The notes under the pieces are model-generated. The model did no database searches. It had not been told where the DNA came from and saw only the letters and a list, made by a program, of their open reading frames with translations. The translations under genes were made by a program, and so were the position numbers. Positions 1-5,623 of a DNA stretch of 7,601 nucleotides are shown in pieces; position 1 is the first letter of the stretch; each line of letters begins with the position of its first letter. This DNA comes from Intrasporangium_A sp039812505. Its GTDB lineage: Bacteria > Actinomycetota > Actinomycetes > Actinomycetales > Dermatophilaceae. The DNA lies in assembly GCF_039812505.1 (NCBI RefSeq), contig NZ_JBDIAQ010000164.1, forward strand, positions 1-7,601, in the 5' to 3' direction.

Positions 1-287
1 AGCGCCTCGCGCAGCGAGTACTCCAGGACCTTCTTGGCCCGTGGTGTGAAGGGGATGTGCCCGGTCGGGGCCTGCTGGCCCTGGCCGATGATCTCCTGGA
101 CCTGGGCCCGCACCGCCTCGAGGCTGATGTCGAGCGACTCGAGCGCCTTGGCCGCGACCCCCTCGCCCTCGTGGATCAGACCCAGGAGGATGTGCTCGGT
201 CCCGATGTAGTTGTGGTTGAGCAGGCGGGCCTCTTCCTGCGCCAGCACGACCACCCTTCGGGCCCGGTCGGTGAACCGTTCGAACAT
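1..287 (-). CDS. clpC: ClpC, AAA+ unfoldase of the Clp protease (N-terminal 95 residues, partial)
   Basis: ClpC is a cytoplasmic Hsp100 ATPase that unfolds substrates and feeds them to the ClpP1P2 peptidase. Only the 5' end is present; the gene leaves the window at base 1. The reading starts MFERFTDRARRVVVLAQEEA and continues through NHNYIGTEHILLGLIHEGEG, ALESL, VRAQV and HIPFTPRAKKVLEYS. This is the Clp N-domain double repeat, which binds adaptors and substrates and is nearly invariant in actinobacterial ClpC. The ATPase modules lie outside the window. The ATG at 287 is preceded by a good Shine-Dalgarno sequence (AGGAGCG on the minus strand, about 4 bases away), and homologues begin with the same MFERFTDRARR. 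It is transcribed divergently from the methyltransferase at 542. Identity is certain at family level; ClpC is preferred over ClpA or ClpB because of this N-terminal sequence and the actinobacterial background. Confidence 0.96.
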   Translation of the reverse strand, partial: MFERFTDRARRVVVLAQEEARLLNHNYIGTEHILLGLIHEGEGVAAKALESLDISLEAVRAQVQEIIGQGQQAPTGHIPFTPRAKKVLEYSLREA

Positions 288-303
288 GCTTCGCTCCTGA
301 CTG

Positions 304-324
304 ATCGAGACACTCTCGATGCTA
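304..324 (-). promoter_or_regulatory. Candidate clpC -10 hexamer overlapping a perfect 17-bp dyad
   Basis: ATCGAGA-CAC-TCTCGAT at 304-320 is a perfect inverted repeat (7-bp arms, 3-base spacer), ending 16 bases upstream of the clpC start. On the minus strand a TAGCAT hexamer (319-324, four of six matches to TATAAT) overlaps its upstream edge, which would place the transcript start near 312, inside the dyad. I see no convincing -35 element. The position suits a repressor site or a 5'UTR hairpin. It does not resemble the CtsR heptads or the HspR HAIR element, and it does not fit the CGC-N5-GCG type of ClgR site. Seen: the dyad. Inferred: its role. Confidence 0.4.
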
Positions 325-541
325 TCGGTGCCGCGGCCACGCGGCTCACTCCAGCAAACGTGACCCCTGCTCATCCTGTTCCCGCGCGAGGGGGGCGGCA
401 TGCCCCGGGATCGTGGTTACGCCGAGGGCGCAACGGCCCGGTCCCGGCGTCGCCCGGGAAGCCGGCTCGGCGGCATACCGGCGGGGCGGACGACGGGCGC
501 GGCCCCTCGACCGGGGGGCGGAAGTGGGCGAGGATCAGGAC

Positions 542-1294
542 ATGCCGGCCCTCGACCACCTGAGCAAGCCCCAGTTCCCCCGGTCGGCGGCCTACGACCC
601 GAGGTGGCTCGTCGACCTCGACATGGGCCCGCACCCGCTGTGGCTGCTCGAGGACCTGGCCGCCGACCTCGACCTGCGCCCGGGCATGCGGGTGCTCGAC
701 CTCGGCTCCGGGCTGGGGGCGACCTCGGTCTTCCTCGCCCGGGAGTACGGGGTGCGGGTGGTCGCCGCGGACCTGTGGGTCGACCCGACCGAGTCGGGCG
801 AGGTGTTCCGCCGCGCCGGCGTCGACGATCTGGTCCTGCCGATGCGGGTCGATGCCCACAGCCTGCCGTTCGGGCGGGCGAGCTTCGACGTCATCGTCAG
901 CATCGACGCCTGGGAGTACTTCGGGACGGGGGACCACTACCCGCCGTATGCCGCCGGGTTCCTGCGCCCGGGCGGCCAGCTCGGCGTCGCCACGCCCGCG
1001 CTCACCAGCGAGGTGCGGGACCTCGGCGAGATCCCCGAGCACATCGACAAGGTCGTGGGCGCCGAGACCGCGGCGTGGCACACGGCGGAGTGGCTGCGCA
1101 GCCAGTGGGAGTTCGGGCGAGCGTTCCAGAAGGTGACCGCGCGCACGCAGCCCGACGGGTGCGCGAACTGGCTGTTGTGGGAGCGGGCCGTCATGGAGCT
1201 GAAGGGCGCGATGACCTCGCCCACCCAGCAGATGCTGGAGGCCGACGACGGCGCGTTCGTCACCTTCGCCCTGGTGACCGGGACGGTGGCATGA
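542..1294 (+). CDS. Class I SAM-dependent methyltransferase
   Basis: A 250-residue Rossmann-fold methyltransferase of unknown acceptor. Motif I is VLDLGSGLG (residues 51-59), followed by the acidic end of strand 2 (VVAADLW, Asp77), DAHSLPFGRASFDVIVS as the motif II/III region, and FLRPGGQLGVATP as the post-IV segment. The N-terminus (LSKPQFPRSAAYDP) and the C-terminal CANWLLWERA segment recall a family of small stand-alone methyltransferases found in Bacillus and actinobacteria, by memory only. The ATG at 542 is chosen because it has a Shine-Dalgarno sequence (GAGGA at 530-534, 7-base spacing) and begins the conserved sequence. The frame stays open back to a GTG at 413, but those 43 residues are Arg/Gly/Pro-rich and look non-coding. 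The stop overlaps the start of the deaminase gene (ATGA), so the two are probably co-translated. It diverges from clpC across 254 bp. The substrate cannot be read from the sequence. Confidence 0.9.
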   Translation: MPALDHLSKPQFPRSAAYDPRWLVDLDMGPHPLWLLEDLAADLDLRPGMRVLDLGSGLGATSVFLAREYGVRVVAADLWVDPTESGEVFRRAGVDDLVLPMRVDAHSLPFGRASFDVIVSIDAWEYFGTGDHYPPYAAGFLRPGGQLGVATPALTSEVRDLGEIPEHIDKVVGAETAAWHTAEWLRSQWEFGRAFQKVTARTQPDGCANWLLWERAVMELKGAMTSPTQQMLEADDGAFVTFALVTGTVA

Positions 1295-1782
1295 CGATCA
1301 CCGCGGCCGACCTGAGGCACCTGCGACGCGCGGTCGAGCTGGCCCGCCTGGCGCTGCAGCGCGGCGACGAGCCGTTCGGGTCGGTGCTCGTCTCCGGGGC
1401 GGGCCGCGAGCTCTTCGAGGACCACAACCATGTCGTCGAGCTGGACCCGACCCAGCACCCGGAGCTGGCGATCGCCCGGTGGGCCGGGGCGCGCCTGACC
1501 CCCGACGAACGCTCGGCGGCGACCGTGTACACCTCCGGGGAGCACTGCCCGATGTGCGCGGCGGCGCACGGCTGGGTCGGGCTCGGCCGCATCGTGTATG
1601 CCGTCGGCTCGGCCCAGCTGTCCCGGTGGCAGACCGCGTGGGGCTGCCCGCCCGGGCCGGTGGCGACGCTGCCGATCCGGCAGGTCGTGCCGGGCGCCGT
1701 CGTCGAGGGACCCGTTCCCGAGCTCGAGGCCGAGGTCAAGGGGCTGCACGAGGCATTCGCCCGCACCGTCAGGCCCACGTGA
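1291..1782 (+). CDS. Nucleoside/nucleobase deaminase (cytidine deaminase-like fold)
   Basis: A 163-residue zinc-dependent hydrolytic deaminase of the CDA superfamily, the group that includes guanine deaminase and TadA. The zinc site is complete: His56 in DPTQHPE (residues 52-58) and Cys86/Cys89 in GEHCPMC, with Glu58 as the proton shuttle. Two positions differ from the commonest forms: HPE replaces H(A/C)E, and the residue before the first cysteine is His, not Pro (EHCPMC against EPCPMC). I believe a bacterial subfamily with HPE-LxxARWA and YTSGEHCPMCAAAHGW exists, so this is a family trait and not damage. The N-terminal GDEPFGSVLV strand is typical of the fold. It is translationally coupled to the methyltransferase by a 4-bp overlap (ATGA), with no strong Shine-Dalgarno of its own. 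Its 3' end overlaps the convergent gene by 14 bp. The substrate is unknown; it is too divergent to call TadA with confidence. Confidence 0.9.
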   Translation: MTITAADLRHLRRAVELARLALQRGDEPFGSVLVSGAGRELFEDHNHVVELDPTQHPELAIARWAGARLTPDERSAATVYTSGEHCPMCAAAHGWVGLGRIVYAVGSAQLSRWQTAWGCPPGPVATLPIRQVVPGAVVEGPVPELEAEVKGLHEAFARTVRPT

Positions 1783-2575
1783 CGGTCATGACCCCACGCC
1801 ACCAGTCCTGTTCCGGCCACGCGCCGTCGGCGGCCCGCCACGAGTCGTCCGCCCGGTTCCACAGCACCAGGTAGGCCGCCACCGAAGGGGTGGCCAGCAG
1901 GTGCTCGGCGTCCGGGACCGGCCCCGCGGTCGGGTCGACCCGGCGCGTCACGGCGGGCCGGTCGGGGGAGAGGGTGACGTGCCAGGCGGTGTCCGACCCC
2001 TGGGGGTGGACGAGCAACGTCGTCGGCTCGGGCGCATGGACCGCCCGGCGGGCACCCCGAGCGACGAAACCGCACAGCAGCTCGTCGATCCCGTCGAGCG
2101 CCAGGGCCGGCCGGATCCAGGTCTGCGCCGGCTCGGGTGCGCGACCGAGGCGGGCGCCGAGCGCGTCGACGGCATGGATCGTCGTCTCGTGCGCCTGCCG
2201 CCGCGCCCAGAAGAGGCGGGCCGGCGGGGCGTCGGCCAGGAAGACGGGTGCCGCCAGGTCGTCCGGAGCGTCGACGATCGACTGGAGCAGTGCCGTCGCC
2301 CCGGTGTCGAACCAGCCGAGCACGTCGGGGGCCGCACGTCCGGTCGCCTCGTGGCCGGCCGGGTCGAGCTCGGCCTCGCCGCGCAGCCGGTCGGCCGCCC
2401 AGCGGTGGACCATGCCCGTGTGCGTCACCAGGTCGAGCAGCGTCCAGCCCGGGCAGGTCGGCACCGGGCGCTCCAGCGGGGCGGCGGTCGCGTTGGCCCG
2501 CAGCACGGTCGCGGCCCGGCCGATCGCGTCGCCGTACTCGTCGAGCGTCAGGAGGCGGAAGGGCTGCCGGGCCAT
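1769..2575 (-). CDS. Maleylpyruvate isomerase family mycothiol-dependent protein (DinB-like)
   Basis: A 268-residue protein of the MDMPI/DinB_2 superfamily: four-helix-bundle metal enzymes that in actinobacteria use mycothiol, some as maleylpyruvate isomerases and many as thiol S-transferases. The N-terminal domain has the VPTCPGW motif (37-44), then DLVTHTGMVHRW with His52, and ARRQAHETTIHAVDA with Glu130 and His134. This H...ExxxH set matches the metal ligands known for Corynebacterium glutamicum maleylpyruvate isomerase (His52, Glu144, His148). The C-terminal part, from about residue 150, is the MDMPI_C-like domain (GIDELLCGF, then HVTLSPDRPAV, VAAYLVLWNR). The ATG at 2575 gives the expected N-terminus but has no clear Shine-Dalgarno, so the mRNA may be short-leadered. 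It overlaps the deaminase gene tail to tail by 14 bp and diverges from proline dehydrogenase. No gentisate or aromatic pathway genes lie nearby, so maleylpyruvate is not a likely substrate on context alone. Confidence 0.9.
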   Translation of the reverse strand: MARQPFRLLTLDEYGDAIGRAATVLRANATAAPLERPVPTCPGWTLLDLVTHTGMVHRWAADRLRGEAELDPAGHEATGRAAPDVLGWFDTGATALLQSIVDAPDDLAAPVFLADAPPARLFWARRQAHETTIHAVDALGARLGRAPEPAQTWIRPALALDGIDELLCGFVARGARRAVHAPEPTTLLVHPQGSDTAWHVTLSPDRPAVTRRVDPTAGPVPDAEHLLATPSVAAYLVLWNRADDSWRAADGAWPEQDWWRGVMTVTWA

Positions 2576-2604
2576 GCCGAGAGTCTGCCGCAGCCGGGCG
2601 GACG

Positions 2605-2626
2605 ACCGTACCGCGGCGGTAGATTT
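2605..2626. promoter_or_regulatory. Divergent control region with a 13-bp inverted repeat (candidate operator)
   Basis: The 104-bp gap between the two divergent genes contains TACCGC-G-GCGGTA (2609-2621), a perfect dyad with 6-bp arms. It overlaps a plus-strand TAGATT (2620-2625, four of six matches to TATAAT) that could be the -10 of the proline dehydrogenase cluster, giving a leader of about 45-50 bases. It also touches a minus-strand TACGGT (2605-2610), a possible -10 for the mycothiol-dependent gene about 30 bases before its ATG. I see no good -35 box on either strand. A regulator bound here could control both directions. The dyad is directly visible; the promoter and operator roles are inferred. 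Confidence 0.4.
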
Positions 2627-2679
2627 GCCCCGGCGCGACCACCCCGGGTCGCCTCACCCGCCCATCGACGGAGGTCAAC

Positions 2680-3630
2680 GTGGACGCCAGCGACCTGCTA
2701 CGCAACTCGCTCCTGCAACTCTCCAAGTCCGACACGGTCCGGGACGTCATCGAGAAGGCACCGGTGTCGCGCTCGGTCGTCCACCGTTTCGTGCCGGGGG
2801 CCACCACCGACGAGGCCGTCGCGGCGGCGGCCGAGCTGGCCACCACCGGGCGCCGCACGACGATCGACTACCTCGGCGAGGACACGCTCGACGCCGGGCA
2901 GGCCAAGCACACCAAGGACGCCTACGTCGCGATCCTCGGCGCCCTGCGCGATCGCGGCCTGACCGAGGGAGGCAGGGCCGAGGTCTCGCTGAAGCTGAGC
3001 GCGCTCGGCCAGGCCCTGCCCGGCGACGGCGACAAGGTCGCCCTCGAGTACGCCCGCGAGATCTGCACCCTCGCCCAGCAGGCGGACACGACGGTCACGC
3101 TCGACATGGAGGACCACACCACGACCGACCGCACCCTCGAGGCGCTGCACGAGCTGCGCGCGGACTTCCCCTTCGTCGGCGCGGTGGTGCAGGCCTACCT
3201 GTACCGGACCGAGGCGGACTGCCGTGACCTGGCGACCGCCGGCTCGCGGGTGCGGCTCTGCAAGGGGGCCTACAAGGAGCCGGAGTCGGTCGCCTTCCAG
3301 GCGGGTGCCGACGTCGACAAGTCCTACGTCCGGTGCCTCAAGGTCCTGATGCAGGGCCAGGGCTACCCGATGGTCGCCAGCCACGACCCGCGCCTGGTCG
3401 AGATCGCCGGGGCGCTGGCCGCCCAGAACGGCCGGGCGCCGGGCTCGTTCGAGTACCAGATGCTCTACGGCATCCGTCCGGAGGAGCAGAAGCGGATCGC
3501 CGACCGCGGCGACACGATGCGGGTCTACATCCCCTACGGCGAGGAGTGGTACGGCTACCTGATGCGGCGGATGGCCGAGAAGCCGGCCAACGTCGCGTTC
3601 TTCCTGCGCGGCCTGGCCACGAAGGGCTGA
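2680..3630 (+). CDS. Proline dehydrogenase (monofunctional, FAD-dependent)
   Basis: Oxidises L-proline to delta-1-pyrroline-5-carboxylate (P5C), passing electrons through FAD to the respiratory quinone pool; it acts at the inner face of the membrane. The 316 residues match the short stand-alone PutB/PRODH type, not bifunctional PutA. Diagnostic segments in order: RTTIDYLGED, VSLKLSALG, LDMEDHTTTDRTLEAL, VVQAYLYRTEADCRDL, VRLCKGAYKEP, VASHDPRLVEIA, FEYQMLYGIRPEEQK, then RVYIPYGEEWYGYLMRR with the substrate-carboxylate arginine pair at 296-297, and PANVAFFLR. All key blocks are intact. The GTG start at 2680 is supported by a strong GGAGGT (2670-2675, 4-base spacing). It leads an apparent operon; proC begins 2 bases after its stop. 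There is no P5C dehydrogenase in the window, although that is the usual catabolic partner. In other bacteria the gene is called putB, pruB or fadM. Confidence 0.96.
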   Translation: MDASDLLRNSLLQLSKSDTVRDVIEKAPVSRSVVHRFVPGATTDEAVAAAAELATTGRRTTIDYLGEDTLDAGQAKHTKDAYVAILGALRDRGLTEGGRAEVSLKLSALGQALPGDGDKVALEYAREICTLAQQADTTVTLDMEDHTTTDRTLEALHELRADFPFVGAVVQAYLYRTEADCRDLATAGSRVRLCKGAYKEPESVAFQAGADVDKSYVRCLKVLMQGQGYPMVASHDPRLVEIAGALAAQNGRAPGSFEYQMLYGIRPEEQKRIADRGDTMRVYIPYGEEWYGYLMRRMAEKPANVAFFLRGLATKG

Positions 3631-3632
3631 CC

Positions 3633-4439
3633 GTGGGCACGATGGCGATCTTCGGCACGGGGGTGATGGGCGAGACGCTGCTGTCCGGGCTGCTCCGGGC
3701 CGGCCGTGACGCCGCTGAGATAGTGATCACCGAGCGCAACCCGCAGCGAGCCGAGGCGCTCGCCGAGCGGTACGGCGTGCGGGTGCTCGGCAACGTCGCG
3801 GCGGCCCGGCTGGCCGACACCCTCGTGCTGGTCGTCAAGCCACAGGACATGATGGGCCTGGTCGAGGAGATCCGCGACCACGTCGTCGCGGGCAACACCG
3901 TGGTGTCCATCGCGGCGGGCATCACCACCGAGCGGCTCGAGTCCATCCTTCCCGAGGGCTCGTCGGTCGTGCGGGTCATGCCGAACACCGCGGCCCGGGT
4001 CGACCAGGGCATGTCGGCCATCGCCGCCGGCCGGCACTGCACCGAGCAGCATCTCGCCGAGGCGGAGCGGCTGCTCTCGTCGTGCGGCCGCGTGGTCCGG
4101 CTCGAGGAGAAGCACCTGGACGCGGTCACCGCCCTGTCCGGCAGCGGCCCGGCCTACTTCTTCTACGTCGTCGAGGCCATGATCGAGGCGGGCGTGGTGC
4201 TCGGCCTGCCCCGGGCCACCTCGACCGAGCTGGTGGTCCAGACCATGTACGGAGCGGCGACGATGCTGCGCGAGACCGGCACCCACCCGACCGTGCTGCG
4301 CGAGGAGGTCTCCTCTCCCGGCGGTACCACGGTCGCCGCGCTCCGTCAGCTCGACGATCACAAGGTGCGCGCGGCCTTCGTCACCGCGGTGGAGGCGGCC
4401 GCGGCCCGGTCCAGGCAGCTGGCTTCTGGCCAGGTCTGA
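3633..4439 (+). CDS. proC: Pyrroline-5-carboxylate reductase
   Basis: Catalyses the last step of proline synthesis, NAD(P)H-dependent reduction of P5C to L-proline, in the cytoplasm as an oligomer. It has 268 residues, the normal length. The N-terminal Rossmann motif is IFGTGVMGE (GxGxxG at residues 8-13). It is followed by VVKPQDM, VVSIAAGIT and VMPNTAARV. The C-terminal dimerisation/catalytic domain carries the P5CR signature: VTALSGSGPAYFFYVVEAM, then EEVSSPGGTTVAALRQL near the end. I chose the GTG at 3633 because GAAGGG (3621-3626) sits 6 bases before it. An in-frame ATG at 3642 is possible but would be 15 bases from that site, and would shorten the protein by three residues. The start is 2 bases after the proline dehydrogenase stop, so translational coupling is likely. 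Confidence 0.96.
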   Translation: MGTMAIFGTGVMGETLLSGLLRAGRDAAEIVITERNPQRAEALAERYGVRVLGNVAAARLADTLVLVVKPQDMMGLVEEIRDHVVAGNTVVSIAAGITTERLESILPEGSSVVRVMPNTAARVDQGMSAIAAGRHCTEQHLAEAERLLSSCGRVVRLEEKHLDAVTALSGSGPAYFFYVVEAMIEAGVVLGLPRATSTELVVQTMYGAATMLRETGTHPTVLREEVSSPGGTTVAALRQLDDHKVRAAFVTAVEAAAARSRQLASGQV

Positions 4440-4455
4440 CGGGACGGCGGCATAC

Positions 4456-4977
4456 ATGGCAGTCCCCCCGAGCAGCCCGGACCGGTCGGTGCGCCTGCAC
4501 CGGGTCGAGCCGGGTGACTGGGAGAGCCAGCGGGACATCCGGCTGGAGATGTTGCGCGCGGCCCCCGACGCGTTCTGGTACACCTACGCCGACGAGGCCG
4601 ACTTCCGGGAGGCGGACTGGCGGGAGCGGATCGAAGGTGCGTGGCTGGTGCAGGCGCGCGACGAGCGTGGCGTGGTGGGCAGCGCGGGTCTGGGCACCCA
4701 CTGGGAGCCGGAGCGGGCGGGCACCGCGACCCTGTTCGGGATGTACGTCGCCCCGCGCGGGCGGGGTCGCGGGATCGGCGAGGCCCTCGTGCGGGCCGTC
4801 CTCGAGGAGGGCCACCGCCGGGGCAGGCACCACGTCGTGCTCGAGGTGGCCAGCTCGAACACCCACGCGATCGCCCTGTACGAGCGGTGCGGCTTCGTCC
4901 GCACCGGCATGACCCATCCGCACCCGCGTGATGCCGACCTGTGCGAGATTGAGATGCAGGTCGAGCTCACCGGCTGA
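4456..4977 (+). CDS. GNAT family N-acetyltransferase (first of a tandem pair)
   Basis: A 173-residue acetyl-CoA-dependent acetyltransferase, substrate unknown. The GNAT core is clear: beta-4/alpha-3 motif A, FGMYVAPRGRGRGIGEALV, with the pyrophosphate-binding RGRGRG at residues 101-106; motif B, NTHAIALYERCGF, with the usual catalytic or CoA-contacting tyrosine at 142. The N-terminal part (DWESQRDIRLEMLRAAPDAF, then ADWRERI) closely parallels the next gene, so the two look like paralogues. The ATG at 4456 lies 16 bases after proC with only a weak G-rich Shine-Dalgarno (GGGACGG), consistent with read-through translation in one transcript. The bases immediately before the ATG are CGGCATAC, a word found four times in this window. 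The genomic link to proline enzymes does not by itself show a proline-related substrate. Confidence 0.92.
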   Translation: MAVPPSSPDRSVRLHRVEPGDWESQRDIRLEMLRAAPDAFWYTYADEADFREADWRERIEGAWLVQARDERGVVGSAGLGTHWEPERAGTATLFGMYVAPRGRGRGIGEALVRAVLEEGHRRGRHHVVLEVASSNTHAIALYERCGFVRTGMTHPHPRDADLCEIEMQVELTG

Positions 4978-4987
4978 GACTCCCGTG

Positions 4988-5005
4988 CCCACCGGGGCCG
5001 GCGGG
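4988..5005 (+). terminator. Weak GC hairpin between the two GNAT genes
   Basis: CCCACCGG-GG-CCGGCGGG can fold as a hairpin with one A:C mismatch, starting 10 bases after the first GNAT stop. There is no T-tract, and the loop would need to open by two or more pairs. It may attenuate read-through into the second GNAT gene or mean nothing in DNA this GC-rich. Confidence 0.2.
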
Positions 5006-5082
5006 TCCGCTGAGAGGTTCCTCACCCAGACCCCGTCGCCTCTCGCTCGCTCGCTGTGGGTGGTTCGTGCGAAGGTGTCCCC

Positions 5083-5616
5083 ATGAGTGAACTGACCGTA
5101 CGCATCCTGACCGAGGACGACTGGGAGGCGTACCGCGCCGTCCGGCTGGAGGCGCTGCGGGAGTCGCCCGAGGCTTTCGTCGCCACCCACGCCGAGGAGT
5201 CGGCGATCGAGGAGTCCGTCTGGCGGGACCGGATGAACCGTTCCGTCCGCCTGGTCGCCGAGCAGGACGGCCGGGCGGTGGGCGTGGCCAGCATCGGCCG
5301 CGCGGAGACCTCCGGCGACGACGACGCCGGGGAGATCTTCGCCCTGTGGGTCACCCCTGAGCGCCGCGGCACGGGTGTCGCGTCGGCCCTCGTACGCCGT
5401 GCCGCCGCCCAGGCCAGAGACGCCGGCCAGCGTCACATCGTCTACTGGGTGGGCACCGAGAACGGCCGCGCGGTCGCGTTCGCCAGTGGCATGGGCTTCC
5501 GCCCGACCGACTACCGCCGGCCCATGCGGGTGGTCAGCGAGGAGGACGGCGAGGAGGAGATCGCGATGGTCCTGCCGCTCGGCGACGACAAGAGCAGCAG
5601 CTACCCGCGCCTCTGA
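5083..5616 (+). CDS. GNAT family N-acetyltransferase (second of a tandem pair)
   Basis: A 177-residue GNAT protein, substrate unknown. Motif A is IFALWVTPERRGTGVASALV, with the RRGTGVA pyrophosphate loop at 94-100. Motif B reads NGRAVAFASGMGF: where the sister protein has Tyr142 in ALYERCGF, this one has Ala134, so the common GNAT tyrosine is missing and catalysis must use another residue or be weak. The N-terminal DWEAYRAVRLEALRESPEAF and VWRDRM match the upstream gene in order and spacing, which indicates tandem duplication then divergence. The C-terminus is acidic (SEEDGEEE). The ATG at 5083 has a good Shine-Dalgarno (GAAGGTG, 5071-5077). A GTG 27 bases upstream is in frame but lacks a site and adds nothing conserved. 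It lies 105 bp after the first GNAT, so it may have its own promoter, and it converges on the RCK gene with a 7-bp gap. Confidence 0.91.
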   Translation: MSELTVRILTEDDWEAYRAVRLEALRESPEAFVATHAEESAIEESVWRDRMNRSVRLVAEQDGRAVGVASIGRAETSGDDDAGEIFALWVTPERRGTGVASALVRRAAAQARDAGQRHIVYWVGTENGRAVAFASGMGFRPTDYRRPMRVVSEEDGEEEIAMVLPLGDDKSSSYPRL

Positions 5617-5623
5617 GGCGGGG

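Noticed and set aside
392..406. Hairpin GGGGC-GGCAT-GCCCC in the clpC/methyltransferase intergenic region
   Set aside because: Only 5 pairs, GC-only, no T-tract, and between divergent genes where no terminator is expected; such stems arise by chance at this base composition.
413..541. 43-residue N-terminal extension of the methyltransferase from a GTG at 413
   Set aside because: Low-complexity composition, no Shine-Dalgarno, and the conserved protein begins at the ATG at 542.
371..1081. 236-codon minus-strand open frame upstream of clpC
   Set aside because: Antisense to the methyltransferase with its third-position GC bias; no recognisable motif.
400..1290. Upstream extension of the deaminase frame back to 400
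   Set aside because: It is out of frame with the methyltransferase, is Arg/Pro/Gly-rich, and has no conserved motif. The true start is the ATG at 1291 with the ATGA overlap.
1291..1782. Calling the deaminase TadA
   Set aside because: The HPE and EHCPMC variants and the YTSGEHCPMCAAAHGW segment differ from classic TadA; only the superfamily is secure.
1260..2858. 532-codon minus-strand open frame
   Set aside because: An out-of-frame shadow of the 1769-2575 gene and neighbouring plus-strand genes; the product is Arg/Pro/Ala-rich without domains.
5043..5055. (TCGC)3 tetranucleotide run upstream of the second GNAT
   Set aside because: Too few copies to expect slippage and it lies before the chosen start, so phase variation is not supported.
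5064..5073. TTCG-TG-CGAA dyad overlapping the second GNAT Shine-Dalgarno
   Set aside because: Arms of only 4 bp; it does not match an actinobacterial LexA box and is expected by chance.
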